NCBI GenBank assembly: GCA_947588675.1
Contig: CANPYY010000012.1
Coordinates: forward strand, 1-64,000
Source: an uncultured Lachnospiraceae bacterium
GTDB taxonomy: Bacteria; Bacillota; Clostridia; Lachnospirales; Lachnospiraceae
DNA length: 64,000 nucleotides
Direction: 5' to 3'
Each line of letters opens with the position of its first letter. Positions within the stretch are counted from its first letter, which is position 1. The notes beneath the pieces are model-generated. The model searched no databases. It was not told the origin of the DNA and saw nothing but the letters and a program-made list of their open reading frames with translations. Shown one piece after another: positions 35,018 to 44,815 of the stretch. The position numbers and the translations under genes are program-made.

Positions 35018-36277
35018 ATGAAAAAATATTTTCTCTTTTTTACACTGATTTTAATGACATTATTATCTTTTAGAAACGAAAAGCAGGCTTCTGCCTCTTC
35101 CATGAGAGGCATGTGGATATCATACGTTGACTTTGAAGATGCAGGTTTGTATAACAAAAGCGAAGCTGATTTCATAAAGAACTCTGATACAATATTTAAG
35201 AATCTTAAAAAATATGGATTTAATACCGTATATTTTCATGTACGGCCTTTTGATGATTCAATATATCCTGACAGCTCTTTTAAATGGTGTACCAGCCTTG
35301 CAGATGAACCGCTTAAATATGACGCCCTGAAAATACTTACTGATGCGGCGCACAGATACAATATATCATTTCACGCCTGGATTAACCCGTACCGGATAAC
35401 CCTTGATAAAATATATGATCCTTCTAAAGAATCCACAACAGAACGCATAGTTCGGGGCGTAAAAGAAATTATAGAAAATTATCCCGTTGACGGAATACAT
35501 TTCGACGATTATTTTTATCCCGCCGCCAAACCGGGAAATCAGTTTTATGATGTTCCTGAAAAAGAACGCATGGAATATGTAAACAAAATGGTAAAGCGCG
35601 TATACAATACAATTAAAAGTTACAATCCCGACATTACATTTGGAATAAGTCCGTCAGGCAATATTAAATATGCAGAAAGCATCGGCTGCGACCTTAATAC
35701 ATGGCTTACCGAAGACGGTTATATTGACTACATCGCCCCGCAAATATACTGGTCGGACAATTATAAGCCCCACAAAAAAGTTAAAACCCTTTTTTCAGAC
35801 AGACTGGAAAAATGGTCAAATCTGGGTCTTGGCAATATTCCGGTATATCCTGGACTTGCGTTATACAAAGCGGGCGTCATAAGCAGTACGGACCGTGGAT
35901 GGAGAAATACCGACAATATTGCAAAGCAGGTAAAACTAAGTGATTTTTACGACTGTAACGGATATATTATGTTCAGTTACAAATATCTGTTTACAAATTC
36001 CGGCAAAAAAGAACTTGCATCATATATGAAATATATTTCTTCACTTAATATAAAAAAGACGACCCTGAGAATAAAAAAAGGAAAACGCTATAACATATCG
36101 AAACTTGTTTCCGTTAGCGGGCAGTATTCTTCATACATAAAATATTCTACTTCTTCCAAAAGAATTGCGTCTATATCACAAAATGGCGTGTTAAAGGCAA
36201 AACGTAAAGGGTTTGTAAAAATATATGTTAAAGGAATCGCCGGTTCAAAAACGGGCTGCCTGGTAAGAGTCTACTAG
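35018..36277 (+). CDS. Secreted GHL10/DUF187-type glycoside hydrolase
   Basis: A 419-residue exported protein: signal peptide (KKYFLFFTLILMTLLSF), then a TIM-barrel of the glycosyl-hydrolase-like-10 family (about 28-335). It has MRGMWISYVDFED, VYFHVRPFDDSIYPD, FHAWINPYRIT, VDGIHFDDYFYP and ISPSGNIKY, matching YngK-like proteins. The C-terminal 75 residues are a lysine-rich BIG2-like module (KRIASISQNGVLKAKRKGFVKIYVKG). The family is thought to act on cell-wall or environmental glycans, but the substrate is undefined. It is divergent from the DUF6273 operon and ends inside a terminator hairpin. Confidence 0.87.
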   Translation: MKKYFLFFTLILMTLLSFRNEKQASASSMRGMWISYVDFEDAGLYNKSEADFIKNSDTIFKNLKKYGFNTVYFHVRPFDDSIYPDSSFKWCTSLADEPLKYDALKILTDAAHRYNISFHAWINPYRITLDKIYDPSKESTTERIVRGVKEIIENYPVDGIHFDDYFYPAAKPGNQFYDVPEKERMEYVNKMVKRVYNTIKSYNPDITFGISPSGNIKYAESIGCDLNTWLTEDGYIDYIAPQIYWSDNYKPHKKVKTLFSDRLEKWSNLGLGNIPVYPGLALYKAGVISSTDRGWRNTDNIAKQVKLSDFYDCNGYIMFSYKYLFTNSGKKELASYMKYISSLNIKKTTLRIKKGKRYNISKLVSVSGQYSSYIKYSTSSKRIASISQNGVLKAKRKGFVKIYVKGIAGSKTGCLVRVY

Positions 36278-36285
36278 GCAGCCCG
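36252..36285. terminator. Hairpin overlapping the GHL10 stop codon
   Basis: CGGGCTGCCT and AGGCAGCCCG form perfect 10-bp arms, with the TAG stop codon in the loop-proximal end. It separates the convergent GHL10 and GH95 genes and may act in both directions; the T-tract (CATTTTAAATT) is weak. Confidence 0.55.
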
Positions 36286-36299
36286 GCTGTCATTTTAAA

Positions 36300-39200
36300 T
36301 TATTTTTTTATCACTACGCTCTTTTTACCGCTCCATTTACTGTAACTCTTTGTTTTTCCGCTCTTTTTAAAGCTTCTTGCCTGGACGTAATATTTTTTAC
36401 CCTTATTAAGTCCTTTTATTGTTTTTTTAAGCATTTTTGCTTTATTTAACGTAACCTTCACCGAAGCCTTCATATTCTTTTTCATGGAATATCTTATATT
36501 GTATCCTGACGCTCCTTTTATTTTCTTTTTAAGAGTTACTATGATTTTTCTTCCTTTAACATTTTTTACGCTTTTAATCTTAGGCGCTTTTGGAGCTTTT
36601 GAAGTTTTTACTCCTTGTACTGTCTGTCCGTAAACATTTTCATTTACGGTTACCGGTTTATCCGTACCTGTTACTGTGCCTGTTATTGTGCCTGTTTCCG
36701 TATCTGTCTGTGTATCATTTACATTTTCAAGTACGGGCATATACATAGATATAATGTATGTATTCCCTGCCTGCGTTGCAAATGATATCGTATCGGCATC
36801 AATTATTTCAGGAGTAACCTTCTGTCCCGTTGTGATATTGACTACATTATAAGCGGAAACTCCGCCGTACCTTACGGAACACTTATTGCCGCTGTTCGAC
36901 ACAATTGTTATATCGTCTGCCGTTCCGCCCGACCACGATGCGCTAACATCAAAATTTCCTCTTGCTTTTAATCCGCTGTAACTTCCGTCATTCCAGTCCC
37001 AGGGAAGCGCCGCCAGCGGTTCAATATAATCTCCCTGGCTCTGCAAAAGCATTTCAGCCACTCCTGAGGTAGCGCCAAAGTTACCATCTATCTGGAACGG
37101 AGGATGCGTATCAAAAAGGTTGTTTAAAGTCGAACCGGAAAGCTGTTCGCCAAGAAGTTTTAATGCCCTGTCGCCATCACGCAGACGCGCCCACATATTT
37201 ATTTTCCATGCCTTACTCCATCCTGTTCCTCCATCGCCGCGTTTCTCAAGGGTAATCCTTGCCGCATCCATGAGAGCATCATCTTCCGCGCTTCTTCCGG
37301 CAATAACATATGTACCCGGATGCAATACATACAACTGGTTCTGATGTCTGTGATTATCATAATTCGTTACTTCAAGATTAGTTTCATCTTTCCATTCGCG
37401 GTATTGTCCGCCAAGAGTATCCGCTTTCGGCATATACAGTTTTTCCTTTGCAGCCTTCACTTCAAGCACTTCGGAGTCATTGCTTTTACCCAGTATTTCA
37501 CTTGCTTTTTCTACTTCATCAAATAATTCCCATATTATCGCCTGGTCTGAAGTACAACCTATAGAATACCAGCCGTGCTCCGGAGAATATGACGGATTTG
37601 CAACCAAAGTGCCGTCTCTTTCGTCCACCCAAAGATTATCTACCCAGAATAACGCCGCTTCAAGCATAGTATCATAATATTTTTCAAGAACCGATATGTC
37701 GCTGTTAAACTGATACGCTTCCCATATATCCTGACACTGCCAGGCTGCCGCCGCCGGAAAATAAAAAGCAGTAGTATAATTACTCGGGCTTGTATTTCCC
37801 CAGATATTATTCTCGTGATGTATGACCCATCCCCTTACGTCCGAGCCATCCTGTTTGCAATAATATTTCTTTGCTGTTTCTTTTCCTTTCTCAACCATAT
37901 CATTTATATAGTCAATAACTACCGTATGACATTCCGCAAGGTTTGTCTGTTCGGCAAGCCAGTAATTCATCTGGAGATTGATATTGGTATGATAATCCGA
38001 ACTCCATGCAGGAGAAAGTCCCTGCGCCCATATACCCTGCAGGTTGGCGGGAAGCTTGGAGTTTTCTCTTGAACTTGAAATCAGAAGATATCGTCCATAT
38101 TGGAAAAACAATGTTTCAAGATATCTGTCTTCCTCTGCCGAATTGTTTTTCCCGTAATCTTTAACAAGCTCGTCCGTCATTTTATCAGGAACCTGCGTTG
38201 CTCCTATATTAATTACGCAGCGGTCAAAAAGTTCGCTGTAATCCGAAACATGCTCTCTGTACAATTCATCATATCCTTTATCTACAGCAGCATTTACCAG
38301 ACCGCTCACCTTATCAATCGGAGCGCCTTCTTCAAAATAATCATATCCGGTAGTTGCATCGCTTTTATAATTAGTACCAACGCTCATAATAATTATTATG
38401 CTGTCGGCGCCGTTTACGGAAAGCGTAGTATCATTACCTTTACTTATCTGGCCTCCATCTGCCAACACTTTAAGATATCCTGCAAATTTAAGTCCTTCCT
38501 CGCTCTGGTCAGACGGACGTCCTTCCATGGTAATCGTCCCTTCTTCTGCATCAACGCTCACCTGTTTTCTGCTCTGCTCCGATTCAATTGAAATATCCTT
38601 TGACAGCATACCCTTTTTATCCGCCGTAAATTTGCAGACAATTACATTTGAAGGATTATTCGCAAAATATTCCCTCAAATATTCCACTCCATCCTGCGTA
38701 TAACTTACCGTTTCCACCGCACGGTCTATATCCGAAGTCCTCATATAATCACTGTATGGCGCAGATACCCTGTCCTTAATCATAAGATTGCCAAATGTCT
38801 GATATGAACCGAAACTGTCCTTCTCGCCCTTCAGTTTATCCAGATTCGACGCAAACTGCGAATCATTAAGCAAATCTTTATAATCGCCCGCAACTACATT
38901 TGAGCCATTCATATAAGCCGCATTATTCTCGGAAAATTCCGTCACCATATCCTGAAGGCTTTCCCTGACTTTTGTAAGCGCATCATGCACCTGTTCCTTA
39001 CTGTAATTATTATCTCCACCGTCATAATTGCTGTTTGCGCCGGGTCCTCCGCTCCATATTGAACTCTCGTTAATCTGGATTTTCTCGGTATCAACACCGC
39101 CAAAAACCATGGCTCCTATATTACCGTTTCCAATCGGCAGCGCTTCGGATTCCCAGTCAGATGCAGGTTCATCATAACACAGCCTGAGAACGGGTTTATC

Positions 39201-39329
39201 GCCTTCTTTTATCCCGGCGGATACGACGTCTGCACATCCCGTTTTGTTATATATCCCCATTGATGTTACTAACATTGACACAACAGCCATAATACTTATA
39301 ACTCTCCTCTTTCCTTTTGTTATCTTCAT
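36300..39329 (-). CDS. Secreted GH95 alpha-L-fucosidase-like glycoside hydrolase
   Basis: A 1009-residue exported enzyme: signal peptide (ISIMAVVSMLVTSMGIY), then GH95 (about 45-830) with LPIGNGNIGAMVFGG, NESSIWSGGPG, ANLQGIWAQGLSPAWSSDYHTNINLQMNYW, general-acid glutamate in SYSPEHGWYS (about 585) and aspartate in FQIDGNFGATSG (about 746). GH95 enzymes remove alpha-1,2-linked L-fucose (some L-galactose) from plant xyloglucan or host glycans by inversion. The C-terminus is a Thr/Val linker and a lysine-rich FN3-like module (YYVQARSFKKSGKTKSYSKW). The ATG at 39329 has AGGGGTG upstream; the track start at 39368 has none. Confidence 0.92.
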   Translation of the reverse strand: MKITKGKRRVISIMAVVSMLVTSMGIYNKTGCADVVSAGIKEGDKPVLRLCYDEPASDWESEALPIGNGNIGAMVFGGVDTEKIQINESSIWSGGPGANSNYDGGDNNYSKEQVHDALTKVRESLQDMVTEFSENNAAYMNGSNVVAGDYKDLLNDSQFASNLDKLKGEKDSFGSYQTFGNLMIKDRVSAPYSDYMRTSDIDRAVETVSYTQDGVEYLREYFANNPSNVIVCKFTADKKGMLSKDISIESEQSRKQVSVDAEEGTITMEGRPSDQSEEGLKFAGYLKVLADGGQISKGNDTTLSVNGADSIIIIMSVGTNYKSDATTGYDYFEEGAPIDKVSGLVNAAVDKGYDELYREHVSDYSELFDRCVINIGATQVPDKMTDELVKDYGKNNSAEEDRYLETLFFQYGRYLLISSSRENSKLPANLQGIWAQGLSPAWSSDYHTNINLQMNYWLAEQTNLAECHTVVIDYINDMVEKGKETAKKYYCKQDGSDVRGWVIHHENNIWGNTSPSNYTTAFYFPAAAAWQCQDIWEAYQFNSDISVLEKYYDTMLEAALFWVDNLWVDERDGTLVANPSYSPEHGWYSIGCTSDQAIIWELFDEVEKASEILGKSNDSEVLEVKAAKEKLYMPKADTLGGQYREWKDETNLEVTNYDNHRHQNQLYVLHPGTYVIAGRSAEDDALMDAARITLEKRGDGGTGWSKAWKINMWARLRDGDRALKLLGEQLSGSTLNNLFDTHPPFQIDGNFGATSGVAEMLLQSQGDYIEPLAALPWDWNDGSYSGLKARGNFDVSASWSGGTADDITIVSNSGNKCSVRYGGVSAYNVVNITTGQKVTPEIIDADTISFATQAGNTYIISMYMPVLENVNDTQTDTETGTITGTVTGTDKPVTVNENVYGQTVQGVKTSKAPKAPKIKSVKNVKGRKIIVTLKKKIKGASGYNIRYSMKKNMKASVKVTLNKAKMLKKTIKGLNKGKKYYVQARSFKKSGKTKSYSKWSGKKSVVIKK

Positions 39330-39417
39330 TATGTTACACCCCTTGATTTTTTTATAATCGTAGCACATATACGTATGTTCTGCAATTATAAAATTTACTT
39401 TTACATATCCATTTACA

Positions 39418-39472
39418 TTGCAAAATCCTGATAAACATGCTAATCTTATTTTGTATATACGGTCCCGTATAT
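39418..39472 (+). promoter_or_regulatory. GH10 promoter with palindromic operator
   Basis: TTGCAA (39418-39423), 17 nt and TAATCT (39441-39446) form a plausible plus-strand promoter. The perfect 8-2-8 palindrome ATATACGG-TC-CCGTATAT (39455-39472) overlaps the expected transcription start, the usual position of a repressor operator. It lies in the divergent region between the GH95 and GH10 genes. Confidence 0.55.
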
Positions 39473-39521
39473 TACTATTAATTATAACTAATTGTATATT
39501 AATGAATAGGAGAATGGTATT

Positions 39522-41315
39522 ATGAAAAATAATTTTGTAAAAAAGCTTACTTCTGCTTTACTTCTTACTGCGCTTATTATAGCTTCATGCGGAAAAACTT
39601 CGTATGCAAAACCGCAAAAACTGCCCGGTCTTAATATAAAAAGCGCACAGACGCTTAAAATCGGCGACACAAAAAAATTTAAGATAAAAAAGAACGGCGT
39701 GGCAAAAATTGTAAAGGTATCGTGGAAAGCATCCACGAACAGAATAAAATTAAGCAAAAAAACCGGCGTTTCAACTAAAGTTACCGCTGTCAAAGCAGGC
39801 GCTTCAAAAATAACCGCCACCGTCAGATACAAAATTTCCAAAAACTCTAAAATCAAGTCAAAGAAACTTAAATGCAAAATAACCGTATCGGGAGCAGATT
39901 CATACATACAGCAATCCTCTCCACAGACTGATTCAAATACGAAAAACATAACGACAGATAAACCATCTGATAACAACAACCCTGAGCAGACAAAAACTCC
40001 CGGCAATTCAGAGCCGGACACTTCTGCGACGCCCGCACCATCGCCCTTGCCATCAGGTACTCTGCTCTCAGCATTGTCACCGTATGTACATAACGTAGGC
40101 ACCTGCGTATCATACAGTTCATGGGGCAATAACCCATGGGGCGGTTTCGGCGGCGGTTTCGGCGGCTGGGGCAATAACAACCAGAACGACACGGCATCAC
40201 AGCTTTTTGACACACAAACTACCGAATTTATAAAAGAAAATTATAACAGCCTGACAGCCGAAAACCAGATGAAGTCAAGTTATATACTCGGAAATTCAGC
40301 TAATCTTATAAGCGTATCTGAAGCAAAGTCGCAGGGTTACTATATACCGGACGGATATACGGAAAATAACGTGCCCGTGCTTAACTATACCAATATAGAC
40401 TCTCTCATGAAATTTGCCTCAGAAAACGGACTCCGTATAAGATATCACGGACTTTTATGGCATGAACAGGCTTCCAACTGGTTTTTCAGGAACAATTACA
40501 GCGACAACGCAGGTTTTGTAACTCCTGAAATTATGGATAAACGTATTGAATATTTTATTAAAAATGTAATGAACCACGTATATAACAGCGAATACAAAGA
40601 CGTTGTGTACTGCTGGGATGTCGTAAACGAATATTTCCATATGACTGAATGTATATCGCGTATAGGCGACGATAAAAACGATGATGTAAAATGTTTCTAC
40701 GAAGTATATGGCGACAGCATATTTGAAAATCCGTCAGACCCGGCAACTTCACCGGTAAAAACAAATCCCGCCTATGTAAAAAAGGCATTCAGGTATGCCT
40801 ATGACGTACTTAAAAGTTTTGGTCTTGAAAATACAGTCGAACTAGTATACAACGATTACGATACCGATTTTCCTGAGGTACGCGAGTGTATGCTTAAAGT
40901 TGGGGAATATATTAATTCCAAAGACGATATCAATCCCGACGGTGCAAAAATGCTTACCACCTTCGGTATGCAGGGCCATGACAAAATGGGCGTGCATACA
41001 ATCGAAGGACACAAAGCTACAATAGAAGCCGTAAAAGCTGCCGGTTATAATCTTCAATATACTGAAGTTGACCTTGCAAGAAAAAGCCATACGGCCGACG
41101 AACAGCTAAAATACTGGAACGACTGGATTTCACTTGTAGTAGACGAATGTAAACAGGGAGCGCAGTTTACCTGTTTTTCCTGGTGGGGACTTTCAGATTC
41201 CAATTCATGGCTTGGTTCAAGTGAAAGCCCGCTATTGTGCGGTTCATCCATATCCGATAAAAAACCGGCATATTATACTGTAATAAGCGCTGCTTTAGAT
41301 AATACGACGAGGTAA
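39522..41315 (+). CDS. Secreted GH10 endo-1,4-beta-xylanase
   Basis: A 597-residue exported enzyme: signal sequence with a possible lipobox (LIIASC), lysine-rich BIG2-like module (about 28-125), Thr/Pro linker, then GH10 (about 185-590). The acid/base glutamate is in CWDVVNEYFH (about 368) and the nucleophile in LQYTEVDLA (about 513); TAENQMK and YHGLLWHEQ are also typical. It hydrolyses xylan backbones outside the cell. The start of the catalytic domain carries an unusual Gly/Trp/Asn-rich loop (GGFGGGFGGWGNNNQN) not normally seen in GH10. Followed after 8 nt by an NlpC/P60 gene in the same operon. Confidence 0.94.
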   Translation: MKNNFVKKLTSALLLTALIIASCGKTSYAKPQKLPGLNIKSAQTLKIGDTKKFKIKKNGVAKIVKVSWKASTNRIKLSKKTGVSTKVTAVKAGASKITATVRYKISKNSKIKSKKLKCKITVSGADSYIQQSSPQTDSNTKNITTDKPSDNNNPEQTKTPGNSEPDTSATPAPSPLPSGTLLSALSPYVHNVGTCVSYSSWGNNPWGGFGGGFGGWGNNNQNDTASQLFDTQTTEFIKENYNSLTAENQMKSSYILGNSANLISVSEAKSQGYYIPDGYTENNVPVLNYTNIDSLMKFASENGLRIRYHGLLWHEQASNWFFRNNYSDNAGFVTPEIMDKRIEYFIKNVMNHVYNSEYKDVVYCWDVVNEYFHMTECISRIGDDKNDDVKCFYEVYGDSIFENPSDPATSPVKTNPAYVKKAFRYAYDVLKSFGLENTVELVYNDYDTDFPEVRECMLKVGEYINSKDDINPDGAKMLTTFGMQGHDKMGVHTIEGHKATIEAVKAAGYNLQYTEVDLARKSHTADEQLKYWNDWISLVVDECKQGAQFTCFSWWGLSDSNSWLGSSESPLLCGSSISDKKPAYYTVISAALDNTTR

Positions 41316-41323
41316 CAAAGTAT

Positions 41324-43180
41324 ATGAAAAAAATTAAAATTACGGCATTATTAACCGCCACAGCTTTGCTTTTAAATTTTTCCCCCTGCTCATCCGTACA
41401 GGCAAATGCAGAGGCGAACCTGTCAGTAAAAAATAAAATTTTAAAAACAGGAAAAAGCTTTACATTAAAAGTAAAAAACGCAAAGAAAAAGGCTGTTTTT
41501 AAAACTAACAAAAAAGGTATCGTAAAACTTTGCAAAAAGAAAAAATATTCTGTTAAAGTAAAAGGCATTAAAAAAGGCACGGTAAAAATTACGGCAATAA
41601 CCGGAAAGAAGAAATTATTTTGCAGGGTAAAAGTAAAAGCAGACTCTGCAGCTAAATTACCTGACCGGTCTGCGGCTCCTGAGGCAGTTGTTACAGACGC
41701 AGAAGTTACGTCTCCTGCTTCCACTATACCCGCGGCTGACGTTCCGTCTACCGCTCCCACGGCAACTGTTACAGAAACTCCCGCTTCCGCCGTACCTGCG
41801 ACTGACGCTCCGTCTACCGCTCCTACTCCTATTGAAGACGGAAACATTACATATGCAGGAAGCGTTTCACCTGAAATGTGCAAGGCCTCCTATTGGATTA
41901 ACAAAAGTTCAAACCCTGATAACATAATGCTTACCGAATCCGAAATAATAAAGCTGAACCAAAATATAATCGAAACACCGGGAACCAACATGTACGACCT
42001 TGCAGGTATGGAAGACACATACAATTCCATTTCCCTGAGAAATAGTCTGGCAAACGCTTCTACCCCTTCCCGATGTAATTTTATAAATGGCAGGGAAATG
42101 GAGGACAAAGAGGCGTATTATGAAGCCATGCGTGAAAATATACGCGGCGCAAAAGCTTCTGAAAATGATACAGTCCGCTATGCCCTGTGCGTCAGACGCG
42201 CAGACCACAAAGCATGGCCTACAAATGATTGCATCGGCAACAGCGCTACCGATACAGACGATGAACTTCAAAGTTCTGCCATTGTTGTAAATGAACCGAT
42301 AATCGTAAAACTTATAACTGCAGACGGCAAATACAGTTATGCGGTCAGTTCAAATTGTACGGGCTGGGTAGAAACTGATTCTATTGCATTCTGCCGCTCA
42401 AAAGAAGAATGGCTTGAAGCATGGCAAAAAACAGGAAAAGATTTTCTGGTTGTAACAACCGACAAAATCACACTTGAACCATCTTACAGCGAGCCTGAAA
42501 CATCAAAAGTTGAACTGTCACTGGGATGCAAACTTAACCTTGTTCCCAAAAATGAAATTCCGTCTGCCCTTGCTGAACGCGGAACCTGGAATAACTACGT
42601 AGTTTATATACCGACGCGTGACATAAACGGCAATTATATTAAAAAAGCCGCACTTATATCACAACATTATAACGTAAGTATAGGATATCTTCCTTTAACC
42701 GAGCGAAGCCTGCTAAATACCGCATTTGAATGCCTTGGCAACCGCTACGGATGGGGAGGCATGTTAGAAAGCATGGACTGCTCAATGTATACCCGGAGCA
42801 TATACCGTTGCTGCGGTGTGGAGCTTCCAAGAAATACTACATGGCAGACGGCAATACCAACACAAAACTATGATGTTTCTTCCATGAGCCGGAAAGACAA
42901 AGAAGAACTTCTTGATAAGCTTCCGGCGGGAACTCTGTTAATGTTCAATGGACACATTACTATGTATATTGGTAAAGATAATGGAAAATATTATGTCATA
43001 AGCTCTCTGGGAACTGTTTATGATGAAGAAAATACATCCGAAAACGAAAATGTAAAAAGCATATATTCAGTTGTAATAAATACGCTTGACGTACGCAGAG
43101 GCGCCACAGCCTCTGATGGCAGCCGCACATGGCTTTCGCATATGATTTGGTTTATATGTCCATGGTCAGTGACAAAATAA
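41324..43180 (+). CDS. Secreted NlpC/P60 peptidase with SH3-like domains
   Basis: A 618-residue exported protein: signal peptide, lysine-rich BIG2-like module (about 25-110), Thr/Ala/Pro-rich linker (SAVPATDAPSTAPTP), and a central region with an SH3-type wall-binding domain (about 300-420, CTGWVETDSIAF). The C-terminal NlpC/P60 domain has catalytic Cys in SMDCSMYTRS (about 485) and His in FNGHITMYIG (about 543). It resembles dipeptidyl-peptidase-VI-like endopeptidases cutting gamma-D-Glu-diaminoacid bonds of peptidoglycan stems. Pairing with a xylanase is odd functionally; it may help display or release surface enzymes. Confidence 0.9.
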   Translation: MKKIKITALLTATALLLNFSPCSSVQANAEANLSVKNKILKTGKSFTLKVKNAKKKAVFKTNKKGIVKLCKKKKYSVKVKGIKKGTVKITAITGKKKLFCRVKVKADSAAKLPDRSAAPEAVVTDAEVTSPASTIPAADVPSTAPTATVTETPASAVPATDAPSTAPTPIEDGNITYAGSVSPEMCKASYWINKSSNPDNIMLTESEIIKLNQNIIETPGTNMYDLAGMEDTYNSISLRNSLANASTPSRCNFINGREMEDKEAYYEAMRENIRGAKASENDTVRYALCVRRADHKAWPTNDCIGNSATDTDDELQSSAIVVNEPIIVKLITADGKYSYAVSSNCTGWVETDSIAFCRSKEEWLEAWQKTGKDFLVVTTDKITLEPSYSEPETSKVELSLGCKLNLVPKNEIPSALAERGTWNNYVVYIPTRDINGNYIKKAALISQHYNVSIGYLPLTERSLLNTAFECLGNRYGWGGMLESMDCSMYTRSIYRCCGVELPRNTTWQTAIPTQNYDVSSMSRKDKEELLDKLPAGTLLMFNGHITMYIGKDNGKYYVISSLGTVYDEENTSENENVKSIYSVVINTLDVRRGATASDGSRTWLSHMIWFICPWSVTK

Positions 43181-43215
43181 TAATGAAATGATATTTATAT
43201 GGTTATTAATTATTT

Positions 43216-43252
43216 GCCCTATGCTTCACAGACTTTCTGTAAAGCATAGGGC
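43216..43252. terminator. Bidirectional terminator between the NlpC/P60 gene and larE
   Basis: GCCCTATGCTT and AAGCATAGGGC form perfect 11-bp arms between convergent genes; plus-strand continuation is GGCTTTATTTTA, minus-strand continuation AAATAATTAAT. Confidence 0.7.
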
Positions 43253-43256
43253 GGCT

Positions 43257-44078
43257 TTATTTTACATCTTTTAACGTTTCATTCATACTTCCGGTACGAT
43301 ATCCCGACAAATCCATACTGACATATGTAAACCCATAAGATTTCAGTTTTGCCGCAATTTCTTCTCTCATATCTTTTTCAATCAGCTTTTCAAATTCTTC
43401 CGGCATGATTTCAATCCTTGCCATTTTATCATGAATACGCACCCTAACCTGAGTAAAACCTTTATCCAATAATAATTGCTCCGCATTCTCCACCATAGCC
43501 AGTTTTTCCTCAGTAATTTTCTCTCCATAAGCAAATCTGGAGGACAGACATGCAAAGGAGGGTTTCTCCCATGTAGGAAGTTTCAGCTCTTTCGACAATT
43601 CACGGATTTCTTCTTTATATAATCCGGCCTCGCGCAAAGGACTCTTTACATTTAATTCCGCCACTGCTATAAGTCCCGGACGGTAGTCGCCATTGTCATC
43701 TATATTGGAGCCTTCAGCAATATAATTCATATTTTGTTCTTCTGCAATATCAATAATCTTATTAAACAATTCTTTTTTACACAAATAACATCTGTTTGGC
43801 GGATTGTCACTAAATCCCTCTATTTCCAATTCTTCCGACTCGCATATAAAATGCCGTATGCCTTCTCTGTCACAGAACGCTTTCGCTTCCTCAAGTTCCC
43901 GTTTCGGAAAAGAACAGGATTTTGCCGTCACAGCAATTACATGATCTTTTCCCAGCACATCATAGGCTGTCTTTAATAAAAACGTAGAGTCTACCCCACC
44001 GGAAAATGCCACGGCTACACTTCCAAGATTTCTTAAATAATTTTTCAAATTTACAAGCTTTTCCTTTGCATCCGACAT
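43257..44078 (-). CDS. larE: LarE, ATP-dependent sacrificial sulfur transferase
   Basis: A 273-residue PP-loop enzyme. It activates the carboxylates of the pyridinium-dicarboxylate precursor with ATP and donates sulfur during synthesis of the nickel-pincer nucleotide cofactor of lactate racemase. The PP-loop is AFSGGVDSTFLL (about 24-35). The cysteines in NRCYLCKKELF and SFACLSSRFAYG are at positions conserved for sulfur donation or cluster binding in the family. The ATG at 44078 has AGGAGG and overlaps the ABC ATPase stop by 1 nt (TAATG); the track start at 44105 is not needed. LarB, LarC and LarA are not in the window. Confidence 0.92.
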   Translation of the reverse strand: MSDAKEKLVNLKNYLRNLGSVAVAFSGGVDSTFLLKTAYDVLGKDHVIAVTAKSCSFPKRELEEAKAFCDREGIRHFICESEELEIEGFSDNPPNRCYLCKKELFNKIIDIAEEQNMNYIAEGSNIDDNGDYRPGLIAVAELNVKSPLREAGLYKEEIRELSKELKLPTWEKPSFACLSSRFAYGEKITEEKLAMVENAEQLLLDKGFTQVRVRIHDKMARIEIMPEEFEKLIEKDMREEIAAKLKSYGFTYVSMDLSGYRTGSMNETLKDVK

Positions 44079-44815
44079 TATTTTCCCCTCCTGTCCTGCA
44101 TACACAACGGCAGTTCCATATCATGTTCTTCCAGTAATTCTTTATTTTTTAATATATCTTCCGTCTTTCCTTTACAAATTAATTTTCCCTCGGACAGAAG
44201 AATTGTTTCTTCACAGGTATCTAAAATCATATCCAGGTCATGACTTGCAATAATTTTTGTTTCAGACATTCCGTTCAGAACTCCTATTAAATTTCTGCGG
44301 TTCTTTGGGTCCAGCGCAATAGTAGGTTCATCGAACAAAACTATTTCCGGTTCCATAGACAAAATTGTCGCGATGGAGGCCAGTTTCTTCTGTCCTCCCG
44401 ACATACGGTAAATCTGACGGTCCTTTAAATTCTCAATATTCACTTTATGTAAGGCTTCCATAACCTTTTTTTGTACTATTTCTTCTGAATATCCGTAATT
44501 TCTCACTCCAAAAGCCACATCCTCATACACCGTAGACATAAAAAGCTGGCTTTCAGAATCACAAAACACATACCCTACTTTTTTTCGTATATCCGTCAGA
44601 TTCTTTTTCTCCACAGGCTGTCCCAATACTTCGATAGTTCCCTTATAACCATTAATCAACCCCACCAGAAGTTTTAACAGCGTAGATTTTCCCGCTCCGT
44701 TAGCTCCGATTAAACCTGTAGATTTTCCACGTTCAACCGATATATTTATATCATATAATACCTGTCTGCCCTTTTGATAAGAAAAATTCACATCTTTCAT
44801 CTCAATATCTGCCAT
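44078..44815 (-). CDS. Nickel/cobalt ECF transporter ATPase (NikO/LarO type)
   Basis: A 245-residue energy-coupling-factor ABC ATPase: Walker A IGANGAGKST, Q-loop FCDSESQLF, signature MSGGQKKLASIA, Walker B EIVLFDEP, and switch His in IIASHDLDM. It powers nickel uptake with the T-component (18-nt overlap upstream) and CbiM-type S-component. Co-transcription with larE points to nickel for the NPN cofactor rather than cobalt for B12. Confidence 0.92.
   Translation of the reverse strand: MADIEMKDVNFSYQKGRQVLYDINISVERGKSTGLIGANGAGKSTLLKLLVGLINGYKGTIEVLGQPVEKKNLTDIRKKVGYVFCDSESQLFMSTVYEDVAFGVRNYGYSEEIVQKKVMEALHKVNIENLKDRQIYRMSGGQKKLASIATILSMEPEIVLFDEPTIALDPKNRRNLIGVLNGMSETKIIASHDLDMILDTCEETILLSEGKLICKGKTEDILKNKELLEEHDMELPLCMQDRRGK

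Noticed and set aside
39488-40213. 241-codon minus-strand ORF over the xylanase
   Set aside because: Hydrophobic, proline-rich antisense shadow of the lysine-rich module and glycine insert; GH10 motifs are on the plus strand.
41167-41883. 238-codon minus-strand ORF over the NlpC/P60 gene
   Set aside because: Antisense of repetitive Thr/Ala/Pro linker and lysine-rich module; no start signal.
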